This document shows, in pieces, positions 32,647-41,000 of a DNA stretch of 64,000 bases (its first letter is position 1; each line of letters begins with the position of its first letter). The notes under the pieces were generated by a model, which was not told the DNA's origin, did not search any database, and was given only the letters and a program-made list of their open reading frames with translations. The translations under genes and the position numbers were made by a program. Source of the stretch: Comamonas sp. BIGb0152 (GTDB lineage: Bacteria > Pseudomonadota > Gammaproteobacteria > Burkholderiales > Burkholderiaceae_C); assembly GCF_024809975.1 (NCBI RefSeq), contig NZ_JANUDY010000013.1, forward strand, positions 1 through 64,000, read 5' to 3'.

Positions 32647-33675
32647 TTACAGCCCCTTGCTGCGAAGCGCGGCATCCAGGCGTGGAAACACGCGGCGCGC
32701 ATTGCCCTCGTACACCTGCTGGCGCTCTTCGTCACTGAGATGAGGCGTCGCCTCGATATAGCGTTTGGTGTCGTCGTAGTGCTGGCCGGTTTGCGGATCG
32801 ATGCCGCGTACCGCACCCAGCATCTCGCTGGCAAACAGAATGTTCTTGGCGGGGATCACGCGCGTCAGCAGATCAATGCCTGCCTGGTGGTAAACGCAGG
32901 TGTCAAAAAACAGGTTCTCCAGCAGGTGCTCCTCCAGCAAGGGCTTGCCCAGCGCCTGCGCCAGGCCCCGAAAGCGCCCCCAGTGGTAAGGCACGGCCCC
33001 ACCCCCGTGGGGAATCAGAAATCGCAGCGTGGGAAAGTCCTGGAACAGCGCACTGTTCAGGCATTGCATGAAGGCCGTGGTATCGGCATTGAGGTAGTGC
33101 GCGCCGGTGGTGTGAAAGCAGGCGTTGCAGCTGGTGGAGACATGCACCATGGCGGGAATGTCGTACTCCACCATCTTCTCGTAGATGGGGTACCAGGCAC
33201 GGTCGCTCAGTGGCGGTGCAGTCCAGTGCCCGCCAGAGGGATCAGGGTTGAGGTTGATGGCCACATTGCCGTACTGCTCGACACAGCGGACCAACTCGGT
33301 AATGCAGCTGCGGGGGTCGACCCCCGGTGACTGGGGCAGCATGGCGGCAGGCACAAAGTGGTCAGGGAACAGCTCGCTGACGCGAAAGCACATCTCATTG
33401 CAGACATCGGCCCAGGCGCTCGATGTCTCGAAATCGCCGATATGGTGGGCCATGAAGCTGGCACGCGGGCTGAAGACTGTCATGTCCAGGCCGCGCTGGC
33501 GCATCAACTTGAGCTGGTTGCTCTCGATGGTCTCGCGGATCTCGTCATCGCTGATGCGCAAGTCTGCGGCCCGAGGCGCCTGGCGCGGGTCATGGAGGCC
33601 AGCCATCTGCAGATCGCGCCACTGGCCCAAGGCAGCGGGTGCGGTGGTGTAGTGCCCGTGTACGTCGATGATCAT
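32647..33675 (-). CDS. pmdE: 4-oxalomesaconate hydratase
   Basis: Hydrates oxalomesaconate to CHA. The 342-residue amidohydrolase-2 family protein starts [13 protein letters not shown], with the metal-binding HxH at residues 6-8, and continues with [37 protein letters not shown] near residue 238 and [11 protein letters not shown] near residue 290. Length matches LigJ (about 341). ATG 33675 has AGGAG close by. Preceded by the PmdK transporter gene and followed by pmdF after 37 nt. Confidence 0.94.
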   Translation of the reverse strand: MIIDVHGHYTTAPAALGQWRDLQMAGLHDPRQAPRAADLRISDDEIRETIESNQLKLMRQRGLDMTVFSPRASFMAHHIGDFETSSAWADVCNEMCFRVSELFPDHFVPAAMLPQSPGVDPRSCITELVRCVEQYGNVAINLNPDPSGGHWTAPPLSDRAWYPIYEKMVEYDIPAMVHVSTSCNACFHTTGAHYLNADTTAFMQCLNSALFQDFPTLRFLIPHGGGAVPYHWGRFRGLAQALGKPLLEEHLLENLFFDTCVYHQAGIDLLTRVIPAKNILFASEMLGAVRGIDPQTGQHYDDTKRYIEATPHLSDEERQQVYEGNARRVFPRLDAALRSKGL

Positions 33676-33727
33676 GCGGTGCTCCTATCGGATGGTTGGA
33701 AACAGGGCTTGGTGCCACCCAGCGGCA

Positions 33728-35092
33728 TCAGCGCCCGGCATGTGCGCGGGGCACTTGCGGCAGGGCAGCAAAGTGCTGCTTGACGAGCAAGGCCACCATG
33801 CCGATCAGCCCGGGAATCGCCAGCACCGCAAAAATCTCCGTGGTGCCCCATCGCCGCACCAACAGCTCGGCCAGCACCAATGAGCCGGTGATGCCGCCGA
33901 AGCGGCCGATAGCCAGCATCCAGGCCACACCGGTGGCACGGCCGCGTGTGGGGTAAAAACCGGCAGCCAGCGCCGGCATGGATGCCTGCGCGGTGTTCAT
34001 GAACAGGCCTGCCAGCAGCACCGCCGCCACCAGCCAGGCGAGCTGGCCGACGGCCAGACCGATGCAGGCGACCGCCACGGCCGCCAGGCCATAGCCCAGC
34101 GCCACAACGCGGTCCGCATTGAAGCGATCCATCAGCCACCCCGACAGCACGGCCCCCACCCCGCCCAGCGGGAACAGCGCTGCCACCAGCGCCCCGGTGC
34201 GGGCATCCAGCCCCGCATCGCTGAAGATGACCGGCATCCAGTTGACCAGCGCATAGAAAATCACCAGCCCCATGAAATAGGCCAGCCACAGCATGGCCGA
34301 GCCCAAGCGGTAGCGGGGCGAGACCACCAGCGCGATGGCGCTGCCCTCCTGGCCCTCAGCACGGGATTCGCCCAGCACAAAAGCTTGCGCCGGCGCCACG
34401 CTGCGGCCGATCACCCGCGCCACCACCTTCCGTAGCTGCTCTGCCGGGTAGCCCTGGGCCACCAGGTAGCGCAGCGATTCCGGCAGCAGCCGCAGCAGCA
34501 AGACCAGCAACAGCAAAGGCGCGATGCCGCCCAGCAGCAACACGCTGGCCCAACCCCAGGCCGGAATCATCCAGGCGGCGACAAAGCCCCCCATGGCGGC
34601 GCCCAGCGGGAAGCCGCAGAACATGGCATTGGTCAAGGTGGCACGCCGCGCATCCGGGCAGTACTCGCTCATCAAGGTCACCGCATTGGGCATGGCCGCC
34701 CCCAGGCCAATGCCGGTGACAAAGCGCAGCACGGTCAGCGTCTGCACATCGGGGGAGAATGCCGAGGCCAAACTGGCCAGTGCAAACAGGGCCACCGATA
34801 CCACCAGCACCGACTTGCGGCCCCAGTGGTCCGCCAGGGGGCCGGCGCCAAAAGCACCCACCGCCAGGCCCAGCAGCGCTGCACCCAGCACGGGTGCCAG
34901 GTCCGTGCGGCTCAGCCCCCAGTCGCTGATCAGCGATGGGGCGATATAGCCCATGGCTGCCGTGTCGAAGCCATCGAACAGGACGACCAAAAAACACAGC
35001 GCAAAGATGATCCACTGGTATCCAGAGAAACCCCGGGCGTTCAGCAAGGCCTGCACATCGGTGGTCTGCGGTTCTGTGCTTTTCTCAGGCAT
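33728..35092 (-). CDS. pmdK: Protocatechuate/aromatic acid MFS transporter PmdK
   Basis: An aromatic acid:H+ symporter (AAHS) permease of about 454 residues with twelve predicted helices. The first helix holds the family motif DGFDTAAMGYIAPSL near residue 38, and the loop 2-3 motif is GPLADHWGRKSVLV near residue 85; LPESLRYLVAQG in the central loop is also typical. PmdK in Comamonas imports protocatechuate. I use ATG 35092 with GGAG about nine bases upstream. It is the second gene of the operon. Confidence 0.92.
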   Translation of the reverse strand: MPEKSTEPQTTDVQALLNARGFSGYQWIIFALCFLVVLFDGFDTAAMGYIAPSLISDWGLSRTDLAPVLGAALLGLAVGAFGAGPLADHWGRKSVLVVSVALFALASLASAFSPDVQTLTVLRFVTGIGLGAAMPNAVTLMSEYCPDARRATLTNAMFCGFPLGAAMGGFVAAWMIPAWGWASVLLLGGIAPLLLLVLLLRLLPESLRYLVAQGYPAEQLRKVVARVIGRSVAPAQAFVLGESRAEGQEGSAIALVVSPRYRLGSAMLWLAYFMGLVIFYALVNWMPVIFSDAGLDARTGALVAALFPLGGVGAVLSGWLMDRFNADRVVALGYGLAAVAVACIGLAVGQLAWLVAAVLLAGLFMNTAQASMPALAAGFYPTRGRATGVAWMLAIGRFGGITGSLVLAELLVRRWGTTEIFAVLAIPGLIGMVALLVKQHFAALPQVPRAHAGR

Positions 35093-35170
35093 ACGCATGG
35101 CTCCGTGGCATGGCATCGCAGCCGGGGGGGTGACGCTGGGGCCGGCGGCAAGCAGCGCCGCAAAGCCGTC

Positions 35171-36289
35171 TCATGCCTGCCCCGCCCAGATGGCGGTGGG
35201 CACCATCGCTTCGCCGCGCATCAGCACGCGCGCAGTGCGCAACAAGGCCACTTTGGGCGCCTGGCCCGTATGCGCAGCATCGGGGCTGAGGGTGACATGC
35301 AAGGCCCCCGATGGGTGCTCGATCGCAAGCGTCTCCACGCCGCTGCTGGCCTGCCGATGGGCCAGGCCTTCGCAGATGGAGCCCGGCAAGCTGATGGCCG
35401 TACCCACCGTGACAGCGGCCAACACGCCAATGCTCTCGTGGCAGACAAGCGGAATAAAGCTGCGCGTGCACAGCGCACCCCCTTGCCGGGGCGGTGCCAC
35501 CATGGTCATCTTGGGGTAGCTTTTGGTGCTGACATCGCCCAGACCCATGGCCTGCGCAGCCTGCAGACGCAGGGCTTCGACCCGGCGCCGAAGCGGGGTG
35601 TCGGCCTGGAGCGTAGCCACCGACTCATAGCCGGTGGCGCCCACATCGGCCGCCCGGAAGATCACCAGGGGCATGCCGTTGTCAATGCAGGTCACCGTAA
35701 TACGGAAGGGGGCAAAGCCTTCGCCGCTGACCTGGAAGCTGTCCTGCGGCTGCCCGGTGGGCAGCAACGCCTTGCACAGCGAGCCCGCCGTTTCCAAAAA
35801 GCGGATCTCGATCGGGGCGGCGCTGCCTGGCACCCCATCAATGCGGGCCTCGCCGCCATCGGCCAGGCGTCCGTCCGACAGGGGCAGGCTGATCTCGGCC
35901 AGCAGGCCGGTATTGCGGGTCAGCACACGGAACGTGGCGCACCCACCCTGCGCCTGCAGCATGCCCGTCTCCAGCGCAAAGGGCACCACGCCCGCCAGCA
36001 TATTGCCGCAATTGGGACTGGTATCGACCGTGTCCTTGTCCGGCTGCACCTGGGCAAACAGAAACTCCAGATCCACATCCTCTTGAGCGGACCGGCTGAC
36101 AATGCCGATCTTGCTGCACAGCGGATGCGCCCCTCCCAGGCCATCGATCTGGCGCCGGTCAGGAGAGCCCATGGCAGCCAGCAGCACCCGGTCGCGGGTG
36201 GGCACATCCTGGGGCAGGTCAGCCGCGTTGAAGAAAGCCCCCTTGGAGGTGCCGCCTCTGACCAGCAGACAAGGAATAGCCGTAGACAT
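35171..36289 (-). CDS. pmdU: 4-oxalomesaconate tautomerase (PrpF family)
   Basis: Moves oxalomesaconate between its keto and enol forms so that the hydratase PmdE can act. The 372-residue PrpF-family isomerase shows RGGTSKGAFFNAADLP at residues 10-25, GSPDRRQIDGLGG near residue 43, NCGNMLAGVVPFALE near residue 90 with the conserved cysteine, and PPRQGGALCTRSFIPLVCHE, which probably supplies the second cysteine. ATG 36289 follows GGAGA. It is the first gene of pmdUKEFDABC. A paralogue, prpF, lies at 56,575 in the propionate cluster. Confidence 0.92.
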   Translation of the reverse strand: MSTAIPCLLVRGGTSKGAFFNAADLPQDVPTRDRVLLAAMGSPDRRQIDGLGGAHPLCSKIGIVSRSAQEDVDLEFLFAQVQPDKDTVDTSPNCGNMLAGVVPFALETGMLQAQGGCATFRVLTRNTGLLAEISLPLSDGRLADGGEARIDGVPGSAAPIEIRFLETAGSLCKALLPTGQPQDSFQVSGEGFAPFRITVTCIDNGMPLVIFRAADVGATGYESVATLQADTPLRRRVEALRLQAAQAMGLGDVSTKSYPKMTMVAPPRQGGALCTRSFIPLVCHESIGVLAAVTVGTAISLPGSICEGLAHRQASSGVETLAIEHPSGALHVTLSPDAAHTGQAPKVALLRTARVLMRGEAMVPTAIWAGQA

Positions 36290-36533
36290 CAGGATCTCCG
36301 TGTGTGTTCTATAGGCAGCCATTCTGGAGACAGACACTCCAAAGCGCCACGGGTGTGGCGGCCTAGCAGCTATAACCTCAGGGCATATCCGAGCAGGCCC
36401 CGTGCGGCGCATCGTGGGGGCCGCGCATGGAGGCCAGCTCCATGGCAAACACCGGGCCCAGCGCAGACGAACGACTCCTCCTACGGCAGCAGCCCTTGCG
36501 CGCCTGCAGCTTGGCGCCACCCCATCGCCTAGC
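36290..36533. promoter_or_regulatory. Divergent control region of the pmd operon and a small exported protein gene
   Basis: This 244-nt gap separates divergently read pmdU and the gene at 36,534. It includes the dispersed element and the palindrome-like GGAGACAGACACTCC (36,326-36,340, arms GGAG/CTCC around GACAGACA). No sigma-70 hexamers are convincing by eye. Confidence 0.4.
36339..36374 (-). repeat. Dispersed intergenic element upstream of pmdU
   Basis: On the minus strand it reads TATAGCTGCTAGGCCGCC, then ACACCCGTGGCGCTTTGG. The central part can fold (CGCCAC with GTGGCG). The same element stands upstream of both protease genes (38,201 and 39,869) and a partial one is at 24,081. It lies 50 nt before the pmdU start and so is in the likely pmd promoter region. 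Confidence 0.6.
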
Positions 36534-37007
36534 ATGAATGCCATGCTGAGCCAGAGATTCAATATCGCTATTTTTCTGAAGTGGGGCAGTGCAGCGGCAG
36601 TCTGCTGCGCCGCAACGGCCGTCTTCGCCATGAGTGACGAAGAAATCCGCGCCGAGACGGACCGCATGGGCGCCCAGTACCACACGGCCATGGCCCATTG
36701 CCAGCGCTTACAGGGCCACCCCAAAGACATCTGTGAAGCGGATGCCAAAGGCCAGCTGCGTGTGGCGCGCGCCGAGCGAGACGCCAAGCTGCTGGGCGAC
36801 GCCGACCACCACTACCAGGTGCGGGTGGCCAGGGCCGATGCAGACTACCGCGTGGCCAACGAGCGCTGCAACGACATGCGCGGTGATGCCGTGATGGTCT
36901 GCAAAAAAGATGCCCAGGCCGCCCACAGCAAAGCCCTGCAGGACGCCCATGTCAAACGGGTGGAGGCACCCCCCGCCACCTCCACGGACGAGAAAATGCC
37001 TCGCTAA
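36534..37007 (+). CDS. Small exported protein of unknown function with repeated Cys motif
   Basis: I do not recognise a named family. The 157-residue product has a signal peptide (about residues 1-32, ending AVFAMSDE) and a charged helical mature part. Two similar segments, CQRLQGHPKDICEADAKGQLR and RCNDMRGDAVMVCKKDAQAAHSK (read as separate repeats), each carry two cysteines 11-12 residues apart, suggesting two disulfide-linked helical hairpins; proteins of this kind are common in Comamonadaceae. The C-terminal tail is basic/proline-rich. ATG 36534 or 36543. Its last 45 bases are copied at 38,620, at the edge of the tandem duplication. Confidence 0.75.
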   Translation: MNAMLSQRFNIAIFLKWGSAAAVCCAATAVFAMSDEEIRAETDRMGAQYHTAMAHCQRLQGHPKDICEADAKGQLRVARAERDAKLLGDADHHYQVRVARADADYRVANERCNDMRGDAVMVCKKDAQAAHSKALQDAHVKRVEAPPATSTDEKMPR

Positions 37008-37030
37008 AGCGGTGCGTGAGAGGCCCGGGG

Positions 37031-38152
37031 CTAGTGCGCAAGGCTGGTGCGGCTGATGTATTCGAACGCCTCGCGCCCAGCGTCGTCCAATGCATTGGCA
37101 CACAGGTTGGCGCGCTCGTCCACGATGACACCCATGTTGTTGGTGCCCACCACGGTGCCACGGCCCGTACCAAAGTCGAAATCGATCATCGCAGGGCCAC
37201 CGCTTGATCCCGGGCCCTGCACGCAGGGCATGCCCCACTCACGATCCACATCGCTGCCGAAGGCCTTGCAGCCATTGAGTACCGTGCGCTGGGTTGCACA
37301 GTAGGCCAGACGCTGGCCGGAGTACTCCGGGTTGGCCAATTCGTAGGGCGGTGGTGGCGGCAGGATGCCATAGGCATTGGCCCACACGGGATAACCAAAA
37401 GTAATCCGTGGGCCCGCTGTGGGCGGCGCATCGAAACGGATGGCCTGTTGTCCGGCAATATCGCCAACGCTATCCCCGTCACTGTTGGCCCGGGCCTGCA
37501 GGAACGCGCCATCTCTCTCAAACTCCAAAGCGCCTGGCGGTGCCACCAGGCGCCGGATCGTGTAGCGCCCCTGCGGCCCGGTCCCGTCACGGAAAGCAGG
37601 TAGGAACAGCAGATGGCTGCTCCATTCGCCCGCCCCCTGCGCGCTAAGCGCATGCAGGCAGTGCATCGCGGTGACCAACACATCCCTTGAAGCACTCTCA
37701 ACCACCGTCGCGGTGCAGGATGCGTCCTGTCCGCCAGGACGCACGAAGAACAGCCTACCCACGCCTGCAGGCCAGGCGCCCGTGCCCTCCCAGGCATCGC
37801 CGTCCGAGTTCAGCGGGTCTGGCACAGGCGGCTTGAGGGGCGCATCCCCTTTGTCATTGACCGCCAGCAGCTTCTCGTCAGTCCAATAGGCGAGCACGGC
37901 GTCAGGCGCTTCGGCATAGACATGTTCAAACACGCCCGCGGCCAGCACGCCCGGGGCGTAGCAACAAATGCCCGCAAGGCTGACAGCGCGGGAAATTTGT
38001 TGGAGCTTGGCCAGCATGCGACTGCCCGGCATGCGGGGCACAGCGTATTTCTTCTGCGCCGCACCCGGTCTGGCGTGGCTGTATCCGGGGGAAGCTGCAG
38101 CAGCGCTCAACGTGCCGCCTCGCATAAACACACAATGTTTCGCCGATGGCAT
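37031..38152 (-). CDS. Secreted trypsin-like serine protease, copy A
   Basis: S1-type peptidase, 373 residues from ATG 38152. The histidine motif is VTAMHCLHAL (near residue 190 from this start) and the serine motif is GPGSSGGPAM near residue 330. A hydrophobic signal-like stretch (RAVSLAGICCYAPGVLAAG) begins only about 50 residues in; an ATG at 38,017 (MLAKLQQISRAVSL) would place it at the N-terminus, so the start is uncertain although AAGGAGACGG stands six bases before 38152. Nearly identical to copy B at 38,689. Substrate unknown. Confidence 0.85.
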   Translation of the reverse strand: MPSAKHCVFMRGGTLSAAAASPGYSHARPGAAQKKYAVPRMPGSRMLAKLQQISRAVSLAGICCYAPGVLAAGVFEHVYAEAPDAVLAYWTDEKLLAVNDKGDAPLKPPVPDPLNSDGDAWEGTGAWPAGVGRLFFVRPGGQDASCTATVVESASRDVLVTAMHCLHALSAQGAGEWSSHLLFLPAFRDGTGPQGRYTIRRLVAPPGALEFERDGAFLQARANSDGDSVGDIAGQQAIRFDAPPTAGPRITFGYPVWANAYGILPPPPPYELANPEYSGQRLAYCATQRTVLNGCKAFGSDVDREWGMPCVQGPGSSGGPAMIDFDFGTGRGTVVGTNNMGVIVDERANLCANALDDAGREAFEYISRTSLAH

Positions 38153-38200
38153 AACCGTCTCCTTGGGTGGTTGGGAGGTCCCATCGTGGAGGCGGTGCAT

Positions 38201-38236
38201 CCCCAAAGCCATGGGCACGGCGGCCTAACAGCTATA
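38201..38236 (-). repeat. Dispersed intergenic element upstream of protease copy A
   Basis: Minus strand TATAGCTGTTAGGCCGCC followed by GTGCCCATGGCTTTGGGG, the same element as at 36,339 and 39,869. It lies 50 nt before the ATG at 38152, the same distance as the pmdU copy from its gene. Confidence 0.6.
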
Positions 38237-38456
38237 GCCTCTGGGCATAGCTTTGTACCGCCCCCCTCCATCCCCTTCCGCCACCGCGCCAGGTTGATCG
38301 GCGACTCCAGCCCGGCCCTTTGTCGCTGGGAAAACACGGCGGTATCGCCCATAAAAATGCCCTGCTGCCTACAGGCCAACGGGCGATGTCAGCAGCGGGA
38401 ACACCGCGTGCAAAGCGCTTGGAAGGGGCGGTGGTGCCAGCCCCCAGCACCAGCCG

Positions 38457-38521
38457 CTAGCGGCGGCAAACAGCGTAACCCTGCACCACGACAGACTGGC
38501 TTGTTAAGGTTGGAAAACCAT
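38457..38521 (-). pseudogene. Remnant of a DUF883/ElaB-like gene
   Basis: Only the two ends of the gene intact at 40,125-40,427 remain. The first 33 bases (ATGGTTTTCCAACC then a TAA where the intact copy has AAA at codon 6, on to CAGTCTGTCG) are joined directly to the last 30 bases (GTTACGCTGTTTGCCGCCGCTAG in two parts, encoding the VCRR-like end in the intact gene). About 240 bases of the middle are deleted. No functional product is possible. Confidence 0.8.
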
Positions 38522-38688
38522 GCCCGCTGGATGTCGTGTAGCACAGCCAAAACTGCGCTAGGCGCTCGCTTCTAGAAATGCGCCACCAGGCGATACAGCC
38601 GCCGCAGGCCCACAACGGATGGAGGCACCCCCCGCCATGTCGACGGACGATAAATGCCTCGCGAATACCGAGCGTGAGTGGCCCGGTG

Positions 38689-39819
38689 CTAGTGAGCCAG
38701 GCTGGTGCGGCTGATGTATTCGAACGCCTCGCGCCCAGCGTCGTCCAGCGTGCTGGCGCACAGGTTGGCGCGCTCGTCCACGACGACACCCATGTCGATG
38801 GTGCCCACCACGGTGCCATGACCCGAATCAAAGTCGAAATCGATCATCGCAGGGCCACCGCTTGATCCCGGTCCCTGCACGCAGGGCATGCCCCATTGAA
38901 TATCGACATCGGTGCCGAAGGCCTTGCAGCCATTGAGTACCGTGCGCTGGGTTGAACAGTAGGCCAGACGCTGGCCGGAGTACTCCGGATTACCGAATTC
39001 GTAGGGCGGCGGTGGCGGCAGGATGCCATAGGAATTCGACCACACGGGATAACCAAAGCTAATACGTGGGCCCGCTGTGGGCGACGCATCAAAACGGATG
39101 GCCTGTTGTCCGGCGACATCGCCAACGCGGGCCCCGTCACTGTTGGCTCTGGCCTGCAGGAACGCGCCATCTCGCAAGGGCTCTAAAGCGTTGGTCGGCA
39201 CTGCCGGTGCCACCAGGCGTCGGATCGTGTAGCGCCCCTGCGGCCCCGTCCCGTCACGGAAAGCCGGCAGGAACAGCAGATGGCTGTTCCATCCTTGAAC
39301 GCCCTGTGCATTAAGCGCATGCATGCAGTGCCTGGCCGTCACCAATACATCCTTTGAAGCACTCTCGACCACCGTCGCGGTGCAGGATGAGTCCTGGCCG
39401 TCAGGACGCACGAAGAACAACCTACCCACGCCTGCAGGCCAGGCACCCGTCCCCTCCCAGGCATCACCGTCCGAGTTCAGCGGGTCTGGCACAGGCGGCT
39501 TGAGGGGCGCATCCCCTTTGTCATTGACCGTCAGCAGCTTCTCGTCAGTCCAATAGGCCAGCACTGCTTCGGGGGGTTCGTCGTAGATACGCTCAAGTAA
39601 GCCTGCGGCCAGGACGCCCGGGGCGTAGCAACAAATGCCCGCAAGGCTGACAGCGCGGGAAATTTGCTGGAGCTTCACAAGCATGCGACTGCCCGGCATG
39701 CGGGGCACAGCGTATTTCTTCCGCGCAGCACCTGGCCTCGCGTGGCTGCATCCGGGGGATGCTGCAGCAGCCCTGCGCGTGCCGCCGCGCACAAACACAC
39801 AATGATTCGCCGATGGCAT
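38689..39819 (-). CDS. Secreted trypsin-like serine protease, copy B
   Basis: A 376-residue S1 peptidase from ATG 39819, about nine residues in ten identical to copy A by eye. The histidine motif is VTARHCMHAL and the serine motif GPGSSGGPAM; two inserted residues (AVPTNALE region) separate it from copy A. The signal-like stretch (RAVSLAGICCYAPGVLAAG) and the AAGGAGACGG ribosome site are both conserved. Changes concentrate in surface-type positions such as QGVQGWNSH against QGAGEWSSH. Confidence 0.85.
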   Translation of the reverse strand: MPSANHCVFVRGGTRRAAAASPGCSHARPGAARKKYAVPRMPGSRMLVKLQQISRAVSLAGICCYAPGVLAAGLLERIYDEPPEAVLAYWTDEKLLTVNDKGDAPLKPPVPDPLNSDGDAWEGTGAWPAGVGRLFFVRPDGQDSSCTATVVESASKDVLVTARHCMHALNAQGVQGWNSHLLFLPAFRDGTGPQGRYTIRRLVAPAVPTNALEPLRDGAFLQARANSDGARVGDVAGQQAIRFDASPTAGPRISFGYPVWSNSYGILPPPPPYEFGNPEYSGQRLAYCSTQRTVLNGCKAFGTDVDIQWGMPCVQGPGSSGGPAMIDFDFDSGHGTVVGTIDMGVVVDERANLCASTLDDAGREAFEYISRTSLAH

Positions 39820-39868
39820 AACCGTCTCCTTGGGTGGTGAGGAGTTCCCATCGTGGAGCCAGTGCACG

Positions 39869-39903
39869 CCATAAGCCATGGGCGTGGCGGCCTAACAGCT
39901 ATA
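39869..39903 (-). repeat. Dispersed intergenic element upstream of protease copy B
   Basis: Minus strand TATAGCTGTTAGGCCGCC then ACGCCCATGGCTTATGG. It is in the same place relative to the gene as the unit A copy, so it was duplicated along with it. The rest of the 305-nt gap up to 40,124 contains no gene. Confidence 0.6.
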
Positions 39904-40124
39904 AGCTCTGGGCATAGCTTTGAACCGCCTCCATTCCATCCCATTCCGCCAGCGCGCCAGGTCGACCGGCGATTCCAGCCCAGCCCTTTGTCGCTGGGAA
40001 AACACGGCGGTATTGCCCAAAAAAATGCCCTGCTGCCTACATGCCAGCGGGCGATGTATGCAGCAGGGACAGCGCGTGCAAGGCGCTTGGCAGGGGCGGC
40101 GTTGCCAGCCCCCAGCACCAGGCA

Positions 40125-40427
40125 CTAGCGGCGGCAGACGGCGTAACCCAGCACCACCCCAATGGCCAGCGCGGCACCCGCAATCTGCCAGGGCTCATCG
40201 TGGGCGTATTTGTCGGTGCATGCCGCTGTGTGCTTGGTCTGGGCCAGCGCACGTGCGGCTGAATCCCTGGCCATGCCCACGCCTTCATCCATGCGTTCGC
40301 GGATGCGCTTGATCTCGGGAATCGCATCCAGCTCCTTGACCGACAGCAATGCACGCACATCGCCCACCAGCTTGTCGACATCGCCCTTCACATCCGACAG
40401 ACTGACTTGTTTAGGTTTGAAAAACAT
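40125..40427 (-). CDS. DUF883/ElaB-like membrane-anchored protein
   Basis: A 100-residue protein with a helical, charged N-terminal part (SLSDVKGDVDKLVGDVRALL, then helices around RIRERMDEGVG) and a C-terminal hydrophobic segment (about residues 80-97, WQIAGAALAIGVVLGYAV) ending in CRR. The layout and the PWQIAGxALAxGxxxGY-like tail are those of the ElaB/YqjD/DUF883 family, thought to tether ribosomes to the inner membrane in stationary phase. ATG 40427 follows AAAGGAAG. A deleted copy is at 38,457. Confidence 0.85.
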   Translation of the reverse strand: MFFKPKQVSLSDVKGDVDKLVGDVRALLSVKELDAIPEIKRIRERMDEGVGMARDSAARALAQTKHTAACTDKYAHDEPWQIAGAALAIGVVLGYAVCRR

Positions 40428-40663
40428 GCTCGCTTCCTTTCGTGTATCAAAGCCAAAAACTGCTCTAGGCGCTACCTTATAGAAATCCCCCATCCAGCGA
40501 TGTAGGAATGCGGCGCAGATAGGGCCGCGGCCTGCGCCGGGGGCCGCCGCAGGCCCATGTCGGCTGCTAGGCGCACAGCCTCTGCCCAGCGTTCTCCTAC
40601 AAGCCCAGCGCGCAAGATGGACCACCATCGCAACAGCAAGCTTGCCACTACCTTGGAGCATGT

Positions 40664-40918
40664 ATGAGCGACCCCAAAAAGCCCGACCCGCAGTCCCACG
40701 AAACCACCGAGATCGACACCACCCGCAAGCAGCATCCCAGCGACACTGGCGCGCAGGCCAAAATGCCGCACGAGAAGGACCAGTCGGTCGGAGAAGTCAG
40801 CGACCAGCCAGCGCCCGAAATGGCACAAGCCCATGCCGATCTGAAACGCGGCCTGGTAGACACCGATGCACGCGGCGTGGACGGCCGGCCAAAAGCCGAC
40901 AAAGCAGGCCCTGCCTGA
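40664..40918 (+). CDS. Small hydrophilic protein of unknown function
   Basis: An 84-residue product rich in D, K, P, Q, S and T with no hydrophobic segment, probably disordered. I do not recognise it. TTGGAG lies seven bases before the ATG. Downstream is the large inverted repeat at 40,932. Divergent from the DUF883 gene over 236 nt. Could be a stress-type small protein, but nothing in the sequence proves expression. Confidence 0.55.
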   Translation: MSDPKKPDPQSHETTEIDTTRKQHPSDTGAQAKMPHEKDQSVGEVSDQPAPEMAQAHADLKRGLVDTDARGVDGRPKADKAGPA

Positions 40919-40931
40919 TATCGGCCCTAGC

Positions 40932-40979
40932 GCCCGCAGCCGATGCGGGGTCTGTCAGCGCCCTGCATCGGCTGCGGGC
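40932..40979. other. Perfect 15-bp inverted repeat (strong hairpin)
   Basis: GCCCGCAGCCGATGC (40,932-40,946) and GCATCGGCTGCGGGC (40,965-40,979) are perfect inverted copies with an 18-nt interval whose ends also pair (GGGG with CCCT). It begins 14 nt after the stop codon of the 84-residue gene. No T-run on either strand follows directly, so it is not a textbook intrinsic terminator. Confidence 0.8.
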
Positions 40980-41000
40980 ACTGAGCAGCTGCATCATTGC

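Larger units (their letters stand above)
36961..38611. repeat. Tandem duplication, unit A (degraded copy)
   Basis: From TGGAGGCACCCCCCGCCA at 36,961 the sequence matches the block starting at 38,620 almost throughout: the 3' tail of the gene at 36,534, a trypsin-like gene, its upstream region, and a DUF883-type gene. In this unit the DUF883 gene is reduced to 65 bases and the following spacer is also shortened. The unit ends near CCGCCGCAGGCCCACA at 38,599, which matches CCGCCGCAGGCCCATG at 40,543. Confidence 0.85.
38620..40560. repeat. Tandem duplication, unit B (intact copy)
   Basis: Same order as unit A: 45-base copy of the 3' end of the 36,534 gene (without the rest of it), trypsin-like gene, upstream region, complete DUF883 gene, then a GC-rich spacer. 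Coding and non-coding parts match unit A, so this is a DNA duplication and not just a gene family. Differences are scattered single bases plus the deletions in unit A. Confidence 0.85.

Noticed and set aside
34826-36532. Plus-strand open frame of 568 codons over pmdK and pmdU
   Set aside because: Shadow frame without motifs; the minus-strand genes have complete family signatures.
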